Source of the DNA: Streptomyces sp. MUM 2J
GTDB taxonomy: Bacteria; Actinomycetota; Actinomycetes; Streptomycetales; Streptomycetaceae
Assembly: GCF_022414535.1 (NCBI RefSeq)
Contig: NZ_JADWYM010000008.1
Location: forward strand, 62,001 to 126,000
DNA length: 64,000 nucleotides
Direction: 5' to 3'
The position numbers were made by a program, and so were the translations under genes. How positions within the stretch are numbered: the first letter of the stretch is position 1; every line of letters starts with the position of its first letter. Below the pieces are notes generated by a model. It saw nothing but the letters and a program-made list of their open reading frames with translations, did no database searches and was not told where the DNA came from. Positions 49,350 to 59,400 of the stretch are shown in pieces.

Positions 49350-50456
49350 TCAGCCCACTTTGTGCACCCAGGCATTGGGGTCGGGAAGCCGCCCGTACTG
49401 GATGCCGAGCAGTTCCTCGCGCAGCCGTCGGGTGACGGGTCCGGGCTCGCCGTCGCCGATGGTCCACCCCTTGCCGCCGGCTCCCTTGACCCGGCCGATC
49501 GGGGCGATGACGGCCGCCGTCCCGCAGGCGAAGGCCTCGGTCATCCTCCCGGACGCGCACAGCTCCTCCCACTGGGGCACCGACACGGGCCGTTCCTCGG
49601 CGTCCAGCCCGAGTTCGGGGGCCAGGCGGAGCAGGGAGTCGCGGGTCACGCCGGGCAGCAACGTGTCGGTCAGCGGGGGCGTGACGATCCGCGGCCTGCT
49701 CCCCTCGCCCTCTCGAAGGACGAAGAAGACGTTCATGCCACCCATCTCCTCCACCCAGGTGTGCTCCGCCGCGTCCAGCCACACCACCTGGTCGCAGCCC
49801 TCGGCGACGCCCTGGCGCTGGGCGGCGAAGGCCGCGGCGTAGTTGCCGCCGACCTTGGCCGCGCCGGTGCCGCCGGGCGCGGCCCGGGTGTACTCCTCCG
49901 ACAGCCACACCGTCAGCGGCCGGAGTCGTTCCCCGGCGCCGAAGTAGGCGGTGGCGGGCGAGGCGAACACCACGAACAGGTAGCTTCGCGAGGGGAGCGT
50001 GAACCCCAGCCCGTGCTGGGTGGCGATCATCAGGGGGCGCAGGTAGAGGCTCTCGCCCGCCTTGGAGGGGACCCAGGCGGCGTCCTGCGCGACCAGCAGT
50101 TCCAGGGCCCGCAGAAAGGTCTCCTCCGGGATGGCGGGCATCGCGAGGCGATCGGCGGAGCGGTTGAAGCGGGACGCGTTGACCCACGGCCGGAACAGAG
50201 CGATGCCGCCGCTGTCCTGCCGGTACGCCTTCATGCCCTCGAAGCACTCCTGGCCGTAGTGGAACACGGAGGCGGAGGGGTCCAGGCTGATCGGGCCGTA
50301 CGGTTCGAGCCGCCCGTCGTGCCAGCCGTGCTCCTCGTCCCAGCGCACGGTCACCATGTGGTCGGTGAACATCGTGCCGAATCCGGGTGAGGTGAGGATC
50401 GCCTCGCGTTCTGCGTCCGACACAGGCCGGTCACTGGTGCGGATCTCGAAGTCCAC
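49350..50456 (-). CDS. ilvE: Branched-chain amino acid aminotransferase
   Basis: 368 residues from GTG 50456 (AGGTGG upstream). Fold IV PLP enzyme: VFHYGQECFEGMKAYRQ, RPWVNASRFNRSADRL, PLMIATQ, PLP Lys in GAAKVGGNYAAA, and EMGGMNVFFV. Makes or breaks Val, Leu and Ile with glutamate. A copy in the cluster fits supply of valine or an unusual branched residue for the A-PCP protein. Confidence 0.93.
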   Translation of the reverse strand: MDFEIRTSDRPVSDAEREAILTSPGFGTMFTDHMVTVRWDEEHGWHDGRLEPYGPISLDPSASVFHYGQECFEGMKAYRQDSGGIALFRPWVNASRFNRSADRLAMPAIPEETFLRALELLVAQDAAWVPSKAGESLYLRPLMIATQHGLGFTLPSRSYLFVVFASPATAYFGAGERLRPLTVWLSEEYTRAAPGGTGAAKVGGNYAAAFAAQRQGVAEGCDQVVWLDAAEHTWVEEMGGMNVFFVLREGEGSRPRIVTPPLTDTLLPGVTRDSLLRLAPELGLDAEERPVSVPQWEELCASGRMTEAFACGTAAVIAPIGRVKGAGGKGWTIGDGEPGPVTRRLREELLGIQYGRLPDPNAWVHKVG

Positions 50457-50514
50457 CGGTTGACCACCTCTTCCTTGCTGAACTCGGTTTCGGGAAAGCC
50501 CTGTTGCAGCCTCG

Positions 50515-50564
50515 AAACTACCCGCGGCAGGTCGGCGCCGCAGTGTCACATGAAAGGACGACAT
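50515..50564 (-). promoter_or_regulatory. Shared 21-bp element plus -10-like box, ilvE
   Basis: The same 21 bases as at 49311-49331 (here 50544-50564), a 23-bp gap, then TAGTTTC. Faces ilvE, and may also act on the divergent PLP-enzyme/NRPS operon starting at 50668. Confidence 0.55.
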
Positions 50565-50667
50565 GCGGGCGTGGGGCCGGTGAAGGAGGCTGACCGAGGC
50601 TGGGGAAGCTGTCGGATTTCGGCTCACAGTTCCCACCGAAGTGGCCGCGGACGGAGTGGAATTACGT

Positions 50668-51804
50668 ATGGGCATCGCCATTGCCAAGCTGGAAGCCTGG
50701 ATGCGCGACTACTACCACAAGGTCGATCACGACATCGGCAGCAGCGGCGTGCGCGATCTCTCCATGGCGGAACTGCGCACGCTCTGCGGGTTCGAGCTGT
50801 CCGAGCTGGACTCGCTGGTGCTGCACGACAGCGAGGCGTACGGCGGCCCCGGACTGCGTACCGCGCTCGCGGACCGCTGGACCGGTGGAGACGTCGACCC
50901 GGTCATGGTCACGCACGGGTCCAGCGAGGCGATCTACATCGTCATGCACACGCTGCTCAGGGCCGGCGACGAGGTGATCGTCGTCGACCCGGCATACCAG
51001 CAGCTGTACGACATAGCCCAGTCGAAGGGCTGCCGGATCACCCGCTGGCCGCTCCGCGCCGACCGCGGCTTCTCCCCCGACATGGAGCTGCTGCGCAAGC
51101 TCGCCGCGTCCGGCCCCCGGATGATCGTCGTGAACTTCCCGCACAACCCGACCGGGATGTCGATCAGCGCCGAGGAGCAGGACGAACTCATCGCCATCGC
51201 GGCCGAGTCGGGCGCCTGGTTGGTCTGGGACAACGCGTTCGGTGAGATGACCTACACGGCGGACCCGCTGCGTCTGCCGCACGACCGCTACGACAAGGTC
51301 ATCTCCTTCGGCACCCTCTCCAAGAGCTACGGCCTGGCCGGCATGCGGGTGGGCTGGTGCCTGGCGCCGCGGGAACTACACGAGGAGATGGCGGTGCTGC
51401 GCGACTACATCGCGCTGTACGTGTCGCCCGTCCTGGAGTTCTTCGCCGAGAAGGCCGTCCGCAACGCCGACCGCATCGTGGCGCTCCAGCGTGAGCATGC
51501 CGGCGCCAACCTCCGGATCCTGCGGGACTGGGCCGACGGTCTGCCCGACCTGGTCCGGCTCACCCCGCCCGACGGCAGCGTGACGACCTTCGTCGAGTTC
51601 CCCCACCTCCCCGACGTGGAGCGCTCCTGCCGGCGGCTGGCCGAGGAGCACCGGGTGCTGCTCGTTCCCGGCATGTGCTTCGGCGACGACTTCCGCTCCT
51701 ACGCCCGGCTCGGTTTCGGCGGTACCACGGCTGAGCTGACGGCCGGGCTCTCCTCCCTCGAACAAGTGCTGCGCGAAGACTCCCGAACGGTGGCGGCCCG
51801 ATGA
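50668..51804 (+). CDS. Capreomycidine-synthase-like PLP enzyme (VioD/OrfR family)
   Basis: 378 residues, fold I. Features shared with VioD: DIGSSGVRDLSMAELR, THGSSEAIYIVMHTL, VVNFPHNPTGMS, LVWDNAF and the PLP lysine in SFGTLSKSYGLAGMRVGWC. VioD closes 3-hydroxyarginine into capreomycidine; relatives make enduracididine-type rings. No arginine hydroxylase is visible in the window, so the substrate here is open. ATGA overlap with the first NRPS gene. GTG 50641 is an alternative start. Confidence 0.8.
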   Translation: MGIAIAKLEAWMRDYYHKVDHDIGSSGVRDLSMAELRTLCGFELSELDSLVLHDSEAYGGPGLRTALADRWTGGDVDPVMVTHGSSEAIYIVMHTLLRAGDEVIVVDPAYQQLYDIAQSKGCRITRWPLRADRGFSPDMELLRKLAASGPRMIVVNFPHNPTGMSISAEEQDELIAIAAESGAWLVWDNAFGEMTYTADPLRLPHDRYDKVISFGTLSKSYGLAGMRVGWCLAPRELHEEMAVLRDYIALYVSPVLEFFAEKAVRNADRIVALQREHAGANLRILRDWADGLPDLVRLTPPDGSVTTFVEFPHLPDVERSCRRLAEEHRVLLVPGMCFGDDFRSYARLGFGGTTAELTAGLSSLEQVLREDSRTVAAR

Positions 51805-54800
51805 CAGACGACCTGCAGGCCCGTATCGCGGCCCTCTCACCGGACAAGCGAGAGCTGCTGGAGCGGCGGCTCGCCGAGATGGCGGCCGAGCGCGCCCCTG
51901 CCGCGGACGGCCGCGTCGAGCCGCGCGACCGCAGCGTGCCGACCCCCCTGTCGTTCGCGCAGCTACGCGAGTGGACCACCGGCCGGATCCGGGGGTCCAA
52001 CAACATCGGCGGGGCTCTCCGGCTCGTCGGGGACCTCGACCTGTCCCTGCTCAGCCGGGTGCTGACGGAGATCGTCGGCCGGCACGAGGCGCTGCGGTCC
52101 ACGGTGGAGCTGAACGACCGCACCCCGGTGCAGGTGGTGCAGCCGGTCACGCCGGTGCCGACCCCGCTGGTCGACCTCTCGGACCTGCCGGCCGAGGAGC
52201 AGCTGGGCGAGGTGCAGCGGCGAGCCGACGCCGAGCTGGTGCGCCCCTTCGCCCCGACGGACGCACAGCGACTGCGGATCCAGCTGCTGCGGCTGGCCCC
52301 GGACACCCACGTGGCGCTGTTCACCACCGACCACGCGGCGTCGGACGCGTGGTCGATGGCCATCCTCGTACGGGAGTTCGTGACCCTGTACGGCATCCAC
52401 CGGACCGGCGGTACGGGCGGGCTCCCACTGCCGGAGATCCAGTTCGGCGACTACGCCGCCCTGCAGGCGAAGGAGTTCACCGACGAGCGGATCGCGACCG
52501 AACTCGCCTACTGGAAGCAGGCGCTGGACGGCGTGCCGACCCGGCTCGCGCTGCCGATCGACCGCCCCTACCCGGCCCGGCCGACCTTCGCGGGCGCCCA
52601 GTACCACATCGACCTCTCGCCCGAGCTGAGCGAGGACCTCAAGGTGTTCAGCGAACGCGAGAACGCCTCCCTGTTCATGGTGCTGCTCGCGACCTTCTCC
52701 GTGCTGCTCCACCGGTACTCCGGGCAGGACGACCTGGTGGTCGGGTCGGCCATCTCCGGGCGCAACCGGGTGGAGACCGAGCAGCTCATCGGCTGCTTCG
52801 CCAACCTGCTGCCGCTGCGGATGCGGCTCGCCGAGAAGCAGACGCTGCGCGAGCTGGTGCACGCCGCCCGGGACACCACCACCGCCGGCTACGACCACCA
52901 GGATCTGCCGTTCGAGCGGCTGCTGGAACAGCTGGGCATCGGCCGGGAGGCGGCGCAGACCCCGCTGATCCAGGTGATGATCAACGTACTGACCGCACCG
53001 GCGAGCACCCTGGAGGTGCCGGGCCTCACGATCACACCGGAGCCGATGGACATCGGCCCGGTCTCCATCGACCTGACGCTGTTCGCGATGCCGCGCGGCG
53101 ACAAGGTGTCGCTCCAGTGGCAGTACAGCACCGAGCTGTTCGACACCGAGACGGTGGAGCTGCTGGCCTCGCAGTTCGTCAACGTGCTCCGGCAACTGGT
53201 GACGGCACCCGACACGGCGGTCGGCGACGTCGAGTTCATCGTCGCCCCCGCCACGGCGGCCGCCACTCCGGCTCCCGCCGCGGCGGCGGACCACGGCCCG
53301 GGCTTCGTCGAACTCTTCCAGCGGCGCGCGGCCCTCGCCCCGCACACCCCAGCGGTGGTCCACGGCGGGACCGCCCTCAGCTACGCGGAGCTGAACCGGA
53401 GTGCCAACAGGCTCGCGCACAGGCTGCGCGAGCGGGGCGTCGGCCAGGAGGTGCCCGTCGGCATCCTGCTCGACCGGTCGCCCCGGATGGCCGTAGCGAT
53501 CCTCGCGGTGCTCAAGGCCGGCGGCTACTACGTGCCCCTCGACCCGTCCTACCCGGCGGAGCGCCTGGCGTTCATGCTGACGGACGCGGACGTGCGGGTG
53601 CTGATCACCGAGGAGGAGTCGGCCGCCGCACTCACCGCCGCGGGCGACCGGCCGCCGGGCGAGATCCTCCTCGTGGACGCGTCCCTCGACGGACCCGATC
53701 ACGACCTGCCCACGCTGCCCCACCCCGCCTCGCCGGCGTACATGGTGTACACGTCGGGTTCGACCGGACGTCCCAAGGGCGCCCAGATCGAGCACCGCTC
53801 GCTGGTGACCTTCGCCCGTGAAGTCGTGGAACGTTTCGGGCTCGGCAGCGGGGACCGGTTTCTCCAGTTCGCCTCGCCGAGCTTCGACGTGCTCGTGGAA
53901 GAGCTGTTCCCGATCTGGCTGGCCGGTGGCGTGGTGGTCATCCCCGCCGAGCGGCTGCTCGGCGGCAGCGCCGACCTCGCGGAGCTGGTCGAGCGCGAGC
54001 GCATCACGGTGATGGAGCTGCCCACCGCCTACTGGCACGAGTGGACGCGCGCGCTGCGGCGCCAGGACCGTGCACTCGCGGAGTCGCTCCGCCTCGTGAT
54101 CATCGGTGGCGAGCGGGTGCTCCCCGACCGCATCACGATGTGGGAGCCGCTCGGCGTGCCGCTGATGCACGTGTACGGCCTGACGGAGACGACGGTCAGC
54201 TCGACCTTCTTCCGGATCGACCCGGTCGACCAGAGCCGGGACTGGCCCAACCTGCCGATCGGCACCCCGCTGCCCTCGGCCGATCTGCGCATCCTCGACA
54301 GCCGGCTGCGGCCCGTCCCCGTGGGCAGCCTCGGCGACCTGTACATCGGCGGTGTCGGTCTGGCCCGCGGCTACCACGGCCGACCCGGTCTGACCGCGCA
54401 GCGGTTCGTCGCCGACCCCGACCCGGCGCACCCGGGCGGGCGACTGTACCGTACCGGCGACCTGGTACGCCAACGGCCGGACGGCAACCTGGAGTTCGTG
54501 TCCCGGGCCGACACCCAGATCAAGATCCGCGGTTTCCGGGTGGAGCCTGCGGAGATCGAGGCGACCCTCAGCCTGCACCCGGAGATCACCGAGTCGGTGG
54601 TCGTCGTGCACGAGCCCGAGCCCGGAGACAAACGGCTCGTGGCGTACGTCGTGCCGCGCACTTCCCCCGCGCCCGCCACCGGCGTACTGCGGGAGTTCCT
54701 GGAGAAGGAGCTCCCGCCGTACATGGTGCCCGCGGCGTTCGTCGAACTCGACGTGCTGCCGCTCACCCCGAACGGCAAGGTCGACCACGCGGCGCTGCCC

Positions 54801-56495
54801 GCGCCCACCGCGGAACGCCCCGCCGAGGCGACGGGGTTCGTCGCACCGCGGGATCCCGTCGAGCAGCAGCTCGCACAGATCGTCGCGTCGGTCATCGGTG
54901 TCGAGAGCATCGGCGCGCACGACAACTTCTTCGAGCTGGGCGGCGATTCGATCCTCGCGATCCAGGTTGTCGCGCAGGCGCAGGACATCGGCATCCGGAT
55001 CTCCCCGCTCGACCTCTTCGAGCACCCCACGGTCGCCGCGCTCTCGGCGGTGACATCCGCCGCCCCGGTCATCGATGCCGAGCAGGGCGTGGTCAGCGGA
55101 CCGTCGCCGCTGACCGCGAACCAGCGCTGGTTCTGCGGCTCGGACCTCGCCGACCCGCATCACTGGAACGTCTCCACGCTGCTCGAACTGCGCGAGTCGT
55201 ATCCGCCGGACATGCTGCGCGAGGCGGTCGTCCAGCTCCTCGTCCACCATGACGGCCTGCGGCAGCGGTTCCAGCTCAACGGCGTCCAGACGCGCGTCCG
55301 GATCGCCCTGCCCGACTCCCGTACGCCTTTCACGGCGCACGACCTGTCCGGCCTGGACCCGCACGCGCAGGATCGCCGGGTCACGGAGGTGACCGCCGAG
55401 GCGGCGGCGGGTCTCAAGCCCTCCGTCGGCCCGCTGGTCCGGTTCGAGTTCTTCGGGCTCGGCGGGGGACGCCCCGACCGTCTGGCGGTGATCGCGCATC
55501 ACCTGGTGGCCGACGTCACCTCCCTGCGCATCCTTGTCGAGGACCTGCGGACCGCGCTGCTCGCGCTGGGTGCGGGCCGGACGGTCGCGCTGCCGGCCAA
55601 GACGACGTCGTGGCAGTCCTGGGCCCGCCGCCTCGCCTCGTACGCCGGGACGCAGCCGGTGCAGTCGCAGCGGCCGTACTGGACGGACCTCGTCGGGGAG
55701 GCCTCCCACGCGCTGCCCTTCGACACGGCGGAGGACCCGGGGGCCGACACGGCCGCCGACGCCCGCGAGGTCGTCGCCCGGCTCGATGCCGAGGAGACCA
55801 CCGAGTTGCTCCACACCGTGCCCGCCGCGCACAGCTGCCGGATCGACGACATCCTGCTCACGGCCCTGAGCCGCACGCTCGCCGACTGGACGGGCACGCC
55901 GCGGAACCTGGTCGACCTGCGGCGGCACTCCCGCGACCAAGTGTTCGGCGACATCAGCCTGGCACGCACCGTCGGCCGGCTGGACACCGTCCACCCGGTC
56001 GGCCTCGTCAGCGAGCCCGACAGCTCCCCCGAGACCACGCTGAAGTCGGTCAAGGAGGCCCTGCGGGCCGTCCCCGAGGGCGGACTCGGCTGGCAGTTGC
56101 TGTGCCAGGGCAACGACCCGCTGTCGCCGTCCCCGGCGAGGCTGGTCTTCGAGTACACCGGGCAGCTGGACGAGCCGTCGCCGGCCACGGACGGTTTCAC
56201 CGTGATCGGTCCCGCCGGTCCGGCGGCGAGCCCGCTCGGCCGGCGTCCGTACCCGCTCGCGGTCCGCGCCGCGATCACCGGCGGCCGGCTCGCCGTCACC
56301 TGGGAGTACAGCCACCGGCTGCACAGCCGGGAGACCGTGGAACGGCTCGCGGAGCGTTTCGGTGCGGAACTGCGGGCCCTGACGGGTGACGGCGAGGCCA
56401 TGCACACCCCGTCGGACTTCCCGCTCGCCCGGGTCGACCAGTCGCAGCTCGACGGACTGCTCGACCGCCTCCACACGGACCGGGAGGCCCCGTGA
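51801..56495 (+). CDS. NRPS module C-A-PCP-E (epimerase degenerate)
   Basis: 1564 residues. Condensation domain about 45-480 (TTDHAASDAWSM: the catalytic His178 is kept, first His is Asp, Gly is Ala). Adenylation about 495-1000 (YTSGSTGRPKG, SFDVLVEELF, VYGLTETTVSS, YRTGDLV, NGKVDH). Carrier at about 1045 (FFELGGDSILAIQ, Ser1050). The last ~480 residues are an epimerization-type domain with AHHLVADVTS and TVGRLDTVHPVGL. By hand the A code reads D-V-E-E-I-G-V-V-S-K; two acidic residues suggest a basic substrate. The N-terminal C domain implies an upstream donor, perhaps the stand-alone A-PCP. Confidence 0.93.
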   Translation: MTDDLQARIAALSPDKRELLERRLAEMAAERAPAADGRVEPRDRSVPTPLSFAQLREWTTGRIRGSNNIGGALRLVGDLDLSLLSRVLTEIVGRHEALRSTVELNDRTPVQVVQPVTPVPTPLVDLSDLPAEEQLGEVQRRADAELVRPFAPTDAQRLRIQLLRLAPDTHVALFTTDHAASDAWSMAILVREFVTLYGIHRTGGTGGLPLPEIQFGDYAALQAKEFTDERIATELAYWKQALDGVPTRLALPIDRPYPARPTFAGAQYHIDLSPELSEDLKVFSERENASLFMVLLATFSVLLHRYSGQDDLVVGSAISGRNRVETEQLIGCFANLLPLRMRLAEKQTLRELVHAARDTTTAGYDHQDLPFERLLEQLGIGREAAQTPLIQVMINVLTAPASTLEVPGLTITPEPMDIGPVSIDLTLFAMPRGDKVSLQWQYSTELFDTETVELLASQFVNVLRQLVTAPDTAVGDVEFIVAPATAAATPAPAAAADHGPGFVELFQRRAALAPHTPAVVHGGTALSYAELNRSANRLAHRLRERGVGQEVPVGILLDRSPRMAVAILAVLKAGGYYVPLDPSYPAERLAFMLTDADVRVLITEEESAAALTAAGDRPPGEILLVDASLDGPDHDLPTLPHPASPAYMVYTSGSTGRPKGAQIEHRSLVTFAREVVERFGLGSGDRFLQFASPSFDVLVEELFPIWLAGGVVVIPAERLLGGSADLAELVERERITVMELPTAYWHEWTRALRRQDRALAESLRLVIIGGERVLPDRITMWEPLGVPLMHVYGLTETTVSSTFFRIDPVDQSRDWPNLPIGTPLPSADLRILDSRLRPVPVGSLGDLYIGGVGLARGYHGRPGLTAQRFVADPDPAHPGGRLYRTGDLVRQRPDGNLEFVSRADTQIKIRGFRVEPAEIEATLSLHPEITESVVVVHEPEPGDKRLVAYVVPRTSPAPATGVLREFLEKELPPYMVPAAFVELDVLPLTPNGKVDHAALPAPTAERPAEATGFVAPRDPVEQQLAQIVASVIGVESIGAHDNFFELGGDSILAIQVVAQAQDIGIRISPLDLFEHPTVAALSAVTSAAPVIDAEQGVVSGPSPLTANQRWFCGSDLADPHHWNVSTLLELRESYPPDMLREAVVQLLVHHDGLRQRFQLNGVQTRVRIALPDSRTPFTAHDLSGLDPHAQDRRVTEVTAEAAAGLKPSVGPLVRFEFFGLGGGRPDRLAVIAHHLVADVTSLRILVEDLRTALLALGAGRTVALPAKTTSWQSWARRLASYAGTQPVQSQRPYWTDLVGEASHALPFDTAEDPGADTAADAREVVARLDAEETTELLHTVPAAHSCRIDDILLTALSRTLADWTGTPRNLVDLRRHSRDQVFGDISLARTVGRLDTVHPVGLVSEPDSSPETTLKSVKEALRAVPEGGLGWQLLCQGNDPLSPSPARLVFEYTGQLDEPSPATDGFTVIGPAGPAASPLGRRPYPLAVRAAITGGRLAVTWEYSHRLHSRETVERLAERFGAELRALTGDGEAMHTPSDFPLARVDQSQLDGLLDRLHTDREAP

Positions 56496-59400
56496 GCAAG
56501 GCCGACGTCGCGGACGTCTACGAACTGTCGCCGCTCCAGCAGGGGATGCTGCTGCACACCCTGTACGGGGGCGACGCGGACACGTACGTCGCGCAGCGCA
56601 GCTTCGAGATCGAGGGCGCGCTGGACGCCGACCTCCTGGAGCGGGCCTGGCGGCAGGTCGTGACGGCGCATCCCGCGCTGCGGACCTCCTTCCACTGGGA
56701 GGGACTGGACAAGCCGCTTCAGGTGGTGCACCGGAACCCGCCCGGCGCGCTGCGGCGGCACGACTGGTCGGACGCGGACGCCGACGAGCAGGAGGCCAGG
56801 TTCGAGCGGCTGCTCGCCGAGGACCGGGCGGTGGGATTCGACCCGGAGCGGCCGCCGCTGCAGCGGCTGCGCCTGATCCGGCTCGGCGACCGCCGCCACG
56901 GGTTCGTCTGGACCCACCACATGCTGCTGCTCGACGGCTGGTCGGTGCCGATCGTCCTCGGCGACCTCGTGCGGCGGTACCGCTGTCTCCTCGCGGGAGC
57001 TCCGGCACCGGCCGCGCCCGCCCCGTACCGGGACTACATCGCCTGGCTGCAACGCCAGGACATGGAGGCGGCCGAGAGCTGGTGGAGCGGGGCCCTGGCG
57101 GGTCCCGCCGGCAGCGGTCGCCTCGGGCCGCTGCTGCGACTCGACCCGCAACGCGGCGCCGGCGCGGTCGAGGAGGTCCGCAGGGACCTTCCGGCCGCAC
57201 TCGCCGACCGGCTGCGCGCGGTCGCCGCCCGCAACCAGGTCACCCTCAGTACGGTGTTGCAGGCCGCCTGGGCCCTGGTCCTCAGCCGCTTCAGCGGGGA
57301 CACAGAGGTCACCTACGGCTGCACCAGCTCGGGACGCCCCGCCGAGCTGCGGGGCGTCGACGAGATGGTCGGGTCGTTCATCAACACCCTGCCGATCCGG
57401 GTCACCGTGCCCGGGGACGGCGACCTGGCCGGGTGGTTGCGGGAGGTGCAGGCCGTGCACTCCACGGCCCGGCGGTACGAGTACACGCCGCTCGCCCAGA
57501 TCCGGTCCTGGGCGAACCTGCCCGGGAACCAGCCGCTGTTCGAGAGTGTCGTCGTCCTGGACAACTACCCCCTCACCCTCGGCGGCGGGGAACTGGCCGA
57601 GCAGTTCTCGATCCGTTCGGTGAACGACTTCGAGAAGACCAGCGAGGCCCTGACCCTGATCGTGACGCCCGCGCCCGCCTCGGTCGTGCGGTTGGTCTTC
57701 CACCGCGACCGGTTCGAGCCGGGCGCGGTCGACGACATGATGGAGTACTTCTACCGCGTCCTGGAGGCTCTCACCGACGCCGGGACGGTCGCCGGCGTGC
57801 TCGCGGCCGCCGCCGGGCGCACGGAGAGCCGCCCGGCGGCGGCCGTGACCTACCCGGACGCGGAGCACACCCTCGCCGCACTGATCGAGCGGCAGGCAGC
57901 GGCGACCCCCGACGCGCTCGCCGTCCACGCGGACGACGGCACCCTCACCTATGCGCAGTTGCTCAAGCGCTCCCGGCGGGCGGCCGACGCGCTGGCCGCT
58001 GCCGGTGCGGGCACCGGCCAGGTCGTCGGAGTCTGCGCCGAACGCTGCCTGGACATGGTCACGGGTGTGCTCGGCGTGCTGCTCACGGGCGCCGCCTATC
58101 TGCCCCTGGAGCCCTCCCTGCCGTCCGCGCGTCTTGAGTTCATGGCGGGCGAGGCGGGCATGACCTTGGCCTTCGCCTCGCCGGACTGCGTGGAAACGGC
58201 CGTACGGGCCGGGGCGCGGCAGGTCCTGACCTCGGCGGACCGGGCGGAGGTGCCGCTGCCCTCGCACCCGGGCAGCCCCGACGACGCCGCCTACGTCCTG
58301 TTCACCTCCGGCTCCACCGGTCGTCCCAAGGGCGTGGTCGTCACCCACCGCGCGATCGTCAACCGGCTGCTGTGGATGCAGGAGACGTTCCCGCTCGGCG
58401 CCGCCGACCGGGTGCTGCAGAAGACCCCGCTGAGCTTCGACGTGTCGGTGTGGGAGCTGTTCTGGCCGCTGGTGACCGGGGCCACCATGGTCCTGGCCCG
58501 GCCCGGCGGACACCAGGACAGCGCCTATCTGGCCCACGTCCTGGCCGAACAGGACGTCACCGTCGCCCACTTCGTGCCGTCGATGCTCCAGCTCTTCCTC
58601 GACGAGCCCGCCGAGGCGCCTGCCCTGCGCCGGGTGATGTGCAGCGGGGAAGCGCTCCCGTACCCGCTGGTGGAACGCTTCCGGGCCGTTCTGCCACAGG
58701 TGGAACTGCACAATCTGTACGGACCGACCGAGGCCGCCGTCGACGTCACCTGGTGGGACTGCGCCCGCCCCGCGCCGGCCGGGGTGGTCCCGATCGGGGA
58801 CGCCGTGGCGAACACCGGGACACACGTCCTGGACGATCGCCTAGCGCCCGTGCCCCTCGGCGTGCCCGGCGAACTCTTCCTGAGCGGCGTCCAGTTGGCG
58901 CGCGGCTATGTGAACCGCCCGGCGCTGACAGCCGAGCGGTTCGTCGCACACGACCTCGCGGGGCCCGGCGGGCGGCTGTACCGGACCGGCGACAGGGTGC
59001 GCAGGCTGAGGGACGGGTCACTGGAGTTCCTCGGGCGGATCGACCAGCAGGTGAAGATCCACGGCTACCGGATCGAGCTGGGCGAGGTGGAGCAGGTGCT
59101 GCTCGCCCAGCCGTCGGTCCGCGAAGCGGTGGTGACCGTCCGGGACGGGGCGCGCCTCGCCGCGTACGTCACCGGCGAACTCCCCGATCCGGACGTCCTG
59201 CGCGACGCCCTGCGGGCTGCTCTGCCGCGCTACATGGTTCCGGCCACCGTCACCGTCCTGCCCGCGATGCCGCTGACCCACAGCGGCAAGCTGGACCGGC
59301 GCTCCCTGCCCGACCCGGCGCCGGCGGTGGGCGCGGCGGCCGGTGAGGCGCCCCTGTCCGCACGGGAGGAGAGCATCGCCGAGGTCTTCCGGGACCTTCT

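Noticed and set aside
51963..57200. 1745-codon open frame on the minus strand across both NRPS genes
   Set aside because: High GC at third positions opens the opposite strand. It has no domain pattern and lies over clear NRPS motifs.
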